Below are positions 58,461 to 64,000 of a DNA stretch of 64,000 nucleotides, in pieces. Under the pieces are notes generated by a model that worked only from the letters and a program-made list of their open reading frames with translations, did not search any database and was not told where the DNA came from. The stretch is taken from contig MPMX01000014.1 in the NCBI GenBank assembly GCA_002238725.1, positions 1 through 64,000 on the forward strand. The letters are read 5' to 3'. The stretch is from Rhodospirillaceae bacterium bin65 (lineage in GTDB: Bacteria > Pseudomonadota > Alphaproteobacteria > Bin65). Numbering within the stretch: the first letter of the stretch is position 1; every line of letters starts with the position of its first letter. Both the position numbers and the translations under genes were made by a program.

Positions 58461-58635
58461 CCCTCGATACGGCCCCTGCGGGGCCTACTCGGGATGAGGG
58501 AATTTGGAATCGAGTTTCTGTCCTCACAACAACCCTCTCCACCCTCATCCCGAGTAGCCGCCGCAAGGCGGCGTATCGAGGGGCCTCATCCGGAGTCGGC
58601 GCGCTTGCGCGCCGTATCGGGGGCCTGCCCTGAGC
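58461..58635. repeat. REP-like elements, family A, overlapping a gene end
   Basis: CCCCTCGATACGGCCCCTGC with GGGGCCTACTCGGGATGAGG (58461-58500), then CCTCATCCCGAGTAGCCGCC...CGTATCGAGGGGCCTCATCC (58548-58594) and GGCGCGCTTGCGCGCCGTAT (58597-58617). The last ones lie over the C-terminal codons of the YrdC-like gene. Confidence 0.75.
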
Positions 58636-59314
58636 CTGCCGGAGGGGGCGGCAGGTCGATGCCGAAATGGCGATCGAGGATATCGGCGATCAGCTCGTAG
58701 CAGGACCCGAAGCGGACGACCTCCAGGGTCATCACGTTGAGCAGGGTCGAGGACGCCTTGTAGAGGTGATATTTGCGCAGGCCGTGGTCGACGACGATGT
58801 CGGCGATGTTCACGATCTCGGGCTCGATATTCCCGACCCGGAACTTGGTGCCGGCCAGCGACAGGTTGGCCGACGAGCCGAACAGCGGGTGTCCCTCCTC
58901 CCGGCTCAGGCGGCAGAGTTCCCGGTGGAACGGCCCGGCGTTGAGCAGCATGACGATGGTGCCGTCCTTCTGGCTCGCCTCGATGGCCGGGCCGGACAGC
59001 TTCGTCAGCAGCGGATGGTCCATGCGCGCCGGGGCGACGGCGCCGAGCGGCAGGTCGTAGTCCTCCGTGATGCAGGCGACGATTTCGGCCCCGCGCCGGT
59101 CGACGATGTGGATGTCCCGGTGGATCTCCCTGTCCGCCACCATGGCGTTGAGCTTTGACGGCGCGCGCCGCTTGGCGTCGAAGATCCGCTTCAGCGCTGC
59201 CGCGCTGCCGCCCAGCGCGGTGTAGCCGACATCCATCGGCAGGATGCCGACGCCGCCGGCCCGGATGACATCGAACGCCCGCCGCGCATCGCCGGCGATA
59301 TCCGGTCTCGCCAT
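58586..59314 (-). CDS. Sua5/YciO/YrdC-family protein (paralogue A)
   Basis: 242 residues from MARPDIAGDARRAF. N-terminal: VIRAGGVGILPMDVGYTALG, like the 'GGVVAYPTETVYGL' strand of threonylcarbamoyl-AMP synthases; later TKLSGPAI, TIVMLLNAGPFHRELCRLS and HPLFGSSANLSLAGTKF with the SSAN nucleotide motif. The canonical Lys-Arg ligands are altered, and two diverged paralogues stand back to back, so a specialised activity rather than tRNA t6A synthesis is likely. Its last ~20 residues (AGSGQAPDTARKRADSG) are encoded in a REP element and may be non-native. Confidence 0.78.
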   Translation of the reverse strand: MARPDIAGDARRAFDVIRAGGVGILPMDVGYTALGGSAAALKRIFDAKRRAPSKLNAMVADREIHRDIHIVDRRGAEIVACITEDYDLPLGAVAPARMDHPLLTKLSGPAIEASQKDGTIVMLLNAGPFHRELCRLSREEGHPLFGSSANLSLAGTKFRVGNIEPEIVNIADIVVDHGLRKYHLYKASSTLLNVMTLEVVRFGSCYELIADILDRHFGIDLPPPPAGSGQAPDTARKRADSG

Positions 59315-59363
59315 TTCTCTTCGCCCCTCGCCTGAACCGATGCCGCAGCAATCCCCGAAGCCG

Positions 59364-59446
59364 CCCCGAATGCAAGTCCCCGAATGCAAGCCCCCGAATG
59401 CAAGCCCCCGAACGCAAACCCCGAAAGCAAACCCCGAACGCAGACC
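59364..59446. repeat. Tandem repeat, 13-15-base unit
   Basis: About six imperfect copies of CCCCGAATGCAAGC in the divergent promoter space of the two YrdC-like paralogues. Confidence 0.85.
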
Positions 59447-59505
59447 TTGTGCAAATCGGCCGCGGTCCTATTCTGGCCGCCGCCTGAGGAGCAGGGGGGA
59501 GCAGC

Positions 59506-60201
59506 GTGTTCGAAGGCCGGCCCATCGCGGAAGACGCAGCGCGCATATTCGAGACCGTTGGCAGCGGCGGCGTCGCGATCTTTCCGGTCAGCGTCGGCTA
59601 CGCCATCGTCGGGCACGAGGAAGAATCCGTCCAGCGCATGTACCGCGCCAAGGAGCGGCCGTTCAGCAAGCCCTGCGGCAACTTCTGCGACTGGCAGCTC
59701 TTCACCGAGGCCGTCCGGATCCCGGACCGGGCGCGCGACGTCGTCAGCGCGGTGATCCACGACCACGACCTGCCCTTCTCCATCGTCGCGCCGTTCGATG
59801 CGAACCACCCGGTGATCCGCAGCCTGCCGCCCTTCGCGCTGAAGAATGCGACGCTCGCCGGCACGATGGACATGCTGCTCAACGCCGGCCCGCTGCACGA
59901 CGAGATCGCGCGGCTGGCGCGGGAGAACGCCTATGCCGTCGTCGGCTCCTCGGCCAACCGGTCCGGCACCGGCAGCAAGTTCGTCTACGAGGATATCGAG
60001 GCGCAGGTGACGGCGGCGGCCGACATCGCCATCGACTACGGCCTGACGCCGTTCCACAACAAACGGGGGCTGGGCAGCTCGATCGTCGACCTGATCTCCT
60101 GGGAAACCATCCGCGTCGGCGCCGCCTACGACCAGATCTGCGAAATTCTGCTCGAAGGCTTCGACATCGACCTGAAGGCCGTCACGGCCGCGAAAGGCTA
60201 G
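59506..60201 (+). CDS. Sua5/YciO/YrdC-family protein (paralogue B)
   Basis: 231 residues from GTG 59506, after GGGGAGCAGC. Same fold as the divergent paralogue: VGSGGVAIFPVSVGYAIVGH, YRAKERPFSKPCGNFCD, LAGTMDMLLNAGPLHDEIAR and VGSSANRSGTGSKF with the SSAN motif. The ending DYGLTPFHNKRGLGSSIVDL, then WETIRVGAAYDQICE aligns with paralogue A (HYLYKASSTLLNVM...). Both probably bind ATP and an acyl or carbamoyl substrate. Back-to-back duplication of a modified YrdC gene is unusual. Confidence 0.78.
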   Translation: MFEGRPIAEDAARIFETVGSGGVAIFPVSVGYAIVGHEEESVQRMYRAKERPFSKPCGNFCDWQLFTEAVRIPDRARDVVSAVIHDHDLPFSIVAPFDANHPVIRSLPPFALKNATLAGTMDMLLNAGPLHDEIARLARENAYAVVGSSANRSGTGSKFVYEDIEAQVTAAADIAIDYGLTPFHNKRGLGSSIVDLISWETIRVGAAYDQICEILLEGFDIDLKAVTAAKG

Positions 60202-60290
60202 AGGGCATCCTACCTTGAAACAATTTCGCACGGTTGCCATTGCCGTTCGATTCTATCAGATTACCGGATCGGCCCTCAAAGCGACACACC

Positions 60291-60506
60291 ATGGCCACAA
60301 CCGCGATCGACACGCTGCGCTTCGCTCGCAAGCTCAAGCAGTCCGGCCTGCCGGACGAGCAGGCCGAAGCCATGGCCGCCGCGCTCGGAGAGGAGCTTAC
60401 GGAACATCTCGCGACGAAAGCCGACTTGCGGCTGCTCCAGTGGATGGTCGGCTTCAATCTTGCGTTCTCCGCCGCCATTCTCTGGCGTATTATCGATCTT
60501 GCCTGA
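60291..60506 (+). CDS. DUF1640-like small coiled-coil membrane protein
   Basis: 71 residues from MATTAIDTLRFARKLKQSGL. A coiled-coil helix with PDEQAEAMAAALGEELTEHL and a following TKADLR, then one TM segment (about 50-68, MVGFNLAFSAAILWRII). This is the CCDC90/DUF1640 pattern, small inner-membrane proteins of unknown function that are frequent in alphaproteobacteria. The longer ORF upstream is not supported. Confidence 0.75.
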   Translation: MATTAIDTLRFARKLKQSGLPDEQAEAMAAALGEELTEHLATKADLRLLQWMVGFNLAFSAAILWRIIDLA

Positions 60507-60608
60507 TGCGGTGGGGCGGAGGGCCGGTTTTCCGAATGAACCGCCCGTGCCGCCGCCCGCTTCCGAACCCGAATGCCGGGATGCGGCGCTCCTGAAGGAC
60601 AGGGACCG

Positions 60609-61313
60609 ATGGACCGCGAACTGGACGACCTGCAAACCAAGCTGGAAGACGCCTTTGCCGCCGCGACGGCGCTGTACCGGGAGCGCGGTTTCCAGCGCCG
60701 CGTCGGCTTCGGCCGCAAGCCGGCGCTGATCAACGTCGACCTCGCCAACGCCTGGACCCGGCCGGGATACCCGTTCACCTGCGAGGGCATCGACGACCGG
60801 ATCATTCCGGCGACCCGCCAGCTGATCGACGCCTGCCGCGCGAACGGCCATCCGGTGGTCTACACCACGGTCTGCTACCAGAACCCGGACCCGGACGACC
60901 CGCGCACCGACATGGGCCTGTGGCACAAGAAGATCCCGATCGAGATCGCCGACCAGAAGAACGAGGACATCTGGGCCATCGATAGCCGGATCGCGCCGAT
61001 CGACGGCGAGCAGGTGATGATCAAGAAGCGGGCGAGCGCCTTCCACGGGACGTATCTCGCCGGCTGGCTGCGCGCCGCCGGGGTCGACACCATCCTGGTC
61101 ACCGGCGTCACCGCCTCGGCCTGCGTGCGCGCCACGGTCACCGACGGGCTCGCCGAGGGCTTCCGCCCGATCGCCGTGCGCGAGGCCATCGGCGACCGGA
61201 TTCCCGGCGCGACGGAATGGAACCTGTTCGACATCGACGCCAAATTCGGCGACGTCGAGCCGCTGGAGGCGTGCGTGGCCTATCTCAACTCGGTGAATTT
61301 CAGGAACGATTGA
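60609..61313 (+). CDS. Isochorismatase-family hydrolase (N-carbamoylsarcosine amidase-like)
   Basis: 234 residues from MDRELDDLQTK, after AAGGACAGGGA. Catalytic triad: Asp in INVDLANAWTRPG, Lys in MIKKRASAF and Cys in TASACVRATVTDGL. The large cap-like loop (DTDMGLWHKKIPI type: TDMGLWHKKIPIEIADQKNE) is typical of N-carbamoylsarcosine amidohydrolase and related cysteine hydrolases. The hydantoinase A/B genes lie downstream on the other strand, so a hydantoin/N-carbamoyl amino acid route is possible. Confidence 0.87.
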   Translation: MDRELDDLQTKLEDAFAAATALYRERGFQRRVGFGRKPALINVDLANAWTRPGYPFTCEGIDDRIIPATRQLIDACRANGHPVVYTTVCYQNPDPDDPRTDMGLWHKKIPIEIADQKNEDIWAIDSRIAPIDGEQVMIKKRASAFHGTYLAGWLRAAGVDTILVTGVTASACVRATVTDGLAEGFRPIAVREAIGDRIPGATEWNLFDIDAKFGDVEPLEACVAYLNSVNFRND

Positions 61314-61346
61314 GGAAGCGCGGGGGCTCTATTCGCTACCCTTGCT

Positions 61347-61494
61347 CGTCATTTCGACCGGAGCGGCGAAGCCGTGGAGTGGAGAAATCCGGCTGGCGAC
61401 GGGCACCGGCTGCGTGCAACGCGTCGGCGTCGGCGGAGCGCCGGGTAGATTTCTCCACTTCGCCGCCCGTTGGGCGGCTTCGGTCGAAATGACG
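61347..61494. mobile_element. 148-base MITE-like inverted-repeat element
   Basis: Ends are perfect 14-base inverted repeats, CGTCATTTCGACCG (61347-61360) and CGGTCGAAATGACG (61481-61494), with a second inverted pair GTGGAGAAATC / GATTTCTCCAC inside. No coding capacity. Looks like a miniature transposable or RIME-type element. Confidence 0.75.
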
Positions 61495-61528
61495 GGCGGA
61501 GGGTACGGCACGAGCGAGCTAACGCCCC

Positions 61529-63424
61529 CTACTCCGCGGCCTGCTGCAATGGCTGGGCCTGCATCCATTTCTGGAACACGGGCTGGCGTGGCGGGTCGAG
61601 GGTGGTGTCGGCCTTGCAGCGGGCCTTGAGTTCCTCGACCGTGCCGCCGGTGTTGAACAGGGCGACATCGCCGCGCTCGGCGGCCATGCGGCTGCGCAGG
61701 GTTTCGGTCTCGCGCGCGTTCACGCCCAGGTCGTCATTCAACACCACGCCGTAGCGCCGGGCGCCGTCGCGCGTGACCAGGCCGCGCCGCGCGTCAAGCG
61801 CCACTTGCTCGGCGTCGCGCTCCAGCGGGTCGCCCCAGCCGCCGCCGCCCCAGGTGTTGAAGTAGAGCGTGTCGCCGGGCTCGACATGGACGCGGTCGCA
61901 CTTTGATTCCATCCATTGTTCGGAACCGTCGGCGCGCACCATCAGCTTGTCGCTGCGCTGGCCGGGCAGGCCGCCGCTGACGCCCCAGGGATGGGTCAGC
62001 CAGCGATCGTCATGGATCGAGATTTCGCCCGTCTCGAGGAACTGGTAGCCCATGGAGAGGCCGTTGCCGCCCCGGTGCAGGCCGGGCCCGCCGCTGTCGG
62101 CGATGGTCTCGTATTTCACGATGCGCAGCGGGAAATAGGCCTCGAGGAACTCGTTCGGCACGTTGGTGAAGGACGGCCACAGGGAATGGCCGTCCGGCCC
62201 GTCGCCCGCCGGCCGGCCCGGCACGCCGCCGAAGCCGATCTGGTAGAGCTGGTACCACTCGCCGCTCTTGTCGTAGCCCGAATACATGAAGTGCGGGCTG
62301 TCGGAGAAGCCGGCGGCGCACAGGGCGTCCGGCGAACCCTGGCCGAGCAGGCCGCTCATGATGTCGAAGATGCGCGCCAGCATGTGGGTGCGCGAACTGA
62401 GCGCGGCCGGGCGGATCGGCTTCAGGATGGTGCCACGCGGAATCCGCACGTCGACCAAGTCGTAGAAACCGTCGTTGAACAGGATCTGCGGATCGAAAAT
62501 GTTGATGAAGAAGGAGCCGAGGAACATCTTGAACATCTCCTCGTTGAGGAGAAAGTTCACCGAACTGATCGACTGGGGATCGGTGCCCTCGAAATCGAAG
62601 AACACCTTCTCGCCCTCGCGCCACATGGTGCAGGCGATCTTGTACGGCCCCATGCCGAGGCCGTCGTCATCGATGAAGTCCTCGAAATACTGGCGCGATT
62701 CCGGGATCACCATCTTGAGGATCGCGCTCATCGCCCGCTTGTTGCGGTCGAGCATCTCGTCCATCGCCGCGGCCAGCTCGTCGACGCCGAAGCGCTCGGC
62801 CATTTCGTGCACGCGGCGCTCGGCGAGGCGCAGGGCGGCGACGACGGCGTTGAAGTCCGAGCGGTTCCAGTGCGGCAGGCGGCAGTTGCGCAGGATGAGT
62901 TCGAGGATCTCCTCGTTCAGCTTGCCGTTGCGATAGATCTTGACCGGCGGGATCTGGATGCCTTCCTCGAAGATCTGCGCCGCATCGGTCGGCAGGCTGC
63001 CCGGCACCTTGCCGCCGATATCCGTCATGTGGCCGAACATGGCGGCCCAGGCGACGATCCGGCCGTCGATGTAGATCGGCATCATGGTCAGCCAGTCGTT
63101 GAGATGGCTGATCGCGCCGTTGCAGGAATAGGGATCGTTGGTCAGGAAGACGTCGCCTTCCTCGATCTCGCCGTCGTAACCCTGCTGGAAACCCCAGAAG
63201 AAGGAGCCGAACTGGCCGACGACCATCTTGCCGTCGGCGTTGGCGATCATCGGGAAGGCGTCGTGCTGCTCTCGGATGCCGGGCGACATGGCGGTGCGGA
63301 ACAGCACGGCGTCCATCTCCGTGCGCGCGTTGCGCATGGCGTTCTCGATGATGTCGAGGGTGACGGGATCGACATCGACCTTCTTGAACGGGGCGGTGTT
63401 GGTCTGGATAAGACGGGCTGGCAT
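61529..63424 (-). CDS. Hydantoinase B/oxoprolinase-family subunit
   Basis: 631 residues after GGAGGAGA. HyuB-family blocks: VDPVTLDIIENAMRNARTEM, DVFLTNDPYSCNGAISHLND, GMGPYKIACTMWREGEKVFF, PGRPAGDGPDGHSLWPSFTN, and NTWGGGGWGDPLERDAEQVA near the end. Subunits A and B form ATP-dependent hydantoinases, 5-oxoprolinases or acetone/acetophenone carboxylases. The A-subunit gene precedes it on the same strand by 14 bases. The substrate is not fixed by sequence; the nearby isochorismatase favours an amide or hydantoin. Confidence 0.9.
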   Translation of the reverse strand: MPARLIQTNTAPFKKVDVDPVTLDIIENAMRNARTEMDAVLFRTAMSPGIREQHDAFPMIANADGKMVVGQFGSFFWGFQQGYDGEIEEGDVFLTNDPYSCNGAISHLNDWLTMMPIYIDGRIVAWAAMFGHMTDIGGKVPGSLPTDAAQIFEEGIQIPPVKIYRNGKLNEEILELILRNCRLPHWNRSDFNAVVAALRLAERRVHEMAERFGVDELAAAMDEMLDRNKRAMSAILKMVIPESRQYFEDFIDDDGLGMGPYKIACTMWREGEKVFFDFEGTDPQSISSVNFLLNEEMFKMFLGSFFINIFDPQILFNDGFYDLVDVRIPRGTILKPIRPAALSSRTHMLARIFDIMSGLLGQGSPDALCAAGFSDSPHFMYSGYDKSGEWYQLYQIGFGGVPGRPAGDGPDGHSLWPSFTNVPNEFLEAYFPLRIVKYETIADSGGPGLHRGGNGLSMGYQFLETGEISIHDDRWLTHPWGVSGGLPGQRSDKLMVRADGSEQWMESKCDRVHVEPGDTLYFNTWGGGGWGDPLERDAEQVALDARRGLVTRDGARRYGVVLNDDLGVNARETETLRSRMAAERGDVALFNTGGTVEELKARCKADTTLDPPRQPVFQKWMQAQPLQQAAE

Positions 63425-63438
63425 GGCTGATCTCCTCC

Positions 63439-64000
63439 CTATCGGCCGTTCATCGGGCGGATCAGGATGTTGCCGACCTCGTCCACGGCGCCGGTGTGGC
63501 CGTTCAGGATCAGGGTGGTCGAATCCATCTCGGTGACGATGGCCGGCCCGGCGATGCGGTCGCCGGCCTTGAGCAGGGCGCGGTCGTAGATTTGCGCCGG
63601 GTGCTCGCGGCCCTCGATATAGACCTGGGTCTGCTCGCGGACGGCGCCGGACGGGTCGCCGGTGCCCTGGGGCAGTTCCTGGGCGCTCGCCGCGCTCTCC
63701 CTGCCCTGCACCAGGGCGCGCAGATTGTACGATTCGTGCATCGTGTCGAGCCGGAAGGTGAAGAGCTGCTCGTGCAGCTCGTCGAAGCGGCTCGCCACGT
63801 CGCGCAGGCCGCCCTGGGCGAATTCCTCCGGGGTGACATCGACGGTGAGCTGCATGCCCTGGCCGTGGTAGCGCAGGTCGATCTGGTACAGCGTCGTCTG
63901 CTCGTTGCGCGGCACGCCCTCGGCATTGAGCGCCTCGGCTGCCTGCCGGGCCAGCGCCTCCAGAGCCTCGGCAACCTCGGCGTCCGTCGTCTCGTCGAAG
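63439..64000 (-). CDS. Hydantoinase A/oxoprolinase-family subunit, C-terminal part (cut by window edge)
   Basis: The frame runs off the right edge; 186 residues are seen. The C-terminal block of HyuA: DLRYHGQGMQLTVDVTPEEF, FDELHEQLFTFRLDTMHESY, NLRALVQGRES, and the terminal strand pair GPAIVTEMDSTTLILNGHTG/IRPMNGR. It ends 14 bases before the HyuB start. Catalytic residues of HyuA lie in the missing N-terminal part. Confidence 0.88.
   Translation of the reverse strand, partial: FDETTDAEVAEALEALARQAAEALNAEGVPRNEQTTLYQIDLRYHGQGMQLTVDVTPEEFAQGGLRDVASRFDELHEQLFTFRLDTMHESYNLRALVQGRESAASAQELPQGTGDPSGAVREQTQVYIEGREHPAQIYDRALLKAGDRIAGPAIVTEMDSTTLILNGHTGAVDEVGNILIRPMNGR

Noticed and set aside
59364-59446. 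CRISPR or iteron origin
   Set aside because: Short imperfect tandem units of 13-15 bases with no spacers and no replication gene nearby.

Overview
The window is high-GC DNA from an alphaproteobacterium. The clues are three direct-repeat SOS boxes of the alphaproteobacterial LexA type (GAAC-N7-GAAC), a DUF1491 gene, and many acyl-CoA, CaiB and MmgE/PrpD genes as in Rhodospirillales-like or marine lineages. The exact order cannot be fixed by eye.

Bases 1-18056 look like the right part of an integrated genomic island. An intact tyrosine recombinase (16597-17790, minus) lies next to a 45-base copy of the 3' end of an initiator tRNA (18012-18056). This is the usual scar of integration into a tRNA gene; the intact tRNA-fMet and the left end should lie before base 1. 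The island carries, from left to right: an IS110-type transposase cut by the window edge; a minus-strand cassette of VWA protein, DUF3150 protein, MoxR-like ATPase and PAPS-reductase-like protein; an HU domain fused to a larger C-terminal region, followed by a SEC-C protein; two decayed integrases; a low-GC type II restriction-modification pair; two trypsin-like peptidases; and a tight operon of a ComEC-like metallo-beta-lactamase-fold protein with two multi-TM proteins. The last group is the best candidate for an undescribed conflict system.

Bases 18057-44340 are chromosomal backbone: a GMC oxidoreductase, a YHS protein, a bacterial voltage-gated sodium channel, a D-erythronate dehydrogenase-like SDR, toxin-antitoxin pairs (HigBA, DUF433/DUF5615 with a broken toxin), a MetE-like protein, an HDAC-family amidohydrolase, a deacetylase/CobW cluster, two enoyl-CoA hydratases, a flavin monooxygenase-like acyl-CoA dehydrogenase with a divergent TetR, a BenE transporter fused to a GST-like domain, an isocitrate-lyase-superfamily enzyme, an Lhr-type helicase with an altered DEAH box, and a molybdopterin oxidoreductase.

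Bases 44350-48650 are a second accessory patch. A DUF5131-TcmP operon, a DUF6338-like membrane protein with a 40-residue proline-rich partner, broken brnTA copies and a 59-residue ORF surround three SOS promoters within 1.7 kb.

Bases 48694-51390 hold a tyrosine/homogentisate pair (fumarylacetoacetase-family, HPPD) with a divergent MarR and its palindromic operator. Directly after it, on the minus strand, is a SelW-like selenoprotein gene whose CxxU motif contains an in-frame TGA. The rest is a GST, an SDR, an operon of CaiB, acyl-CoA dehydrogenase, MaoC and MmgE/PrpD genes (probably organic-acid or acyl-CoA catabolism), two divergent YrdC/Sua5-like paralogues, an isochorismatase-family hydrolase and a hydantoinase B/A pair cut by the right edge. 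REP-like repeats fill many intergenic spaces of the backbone.
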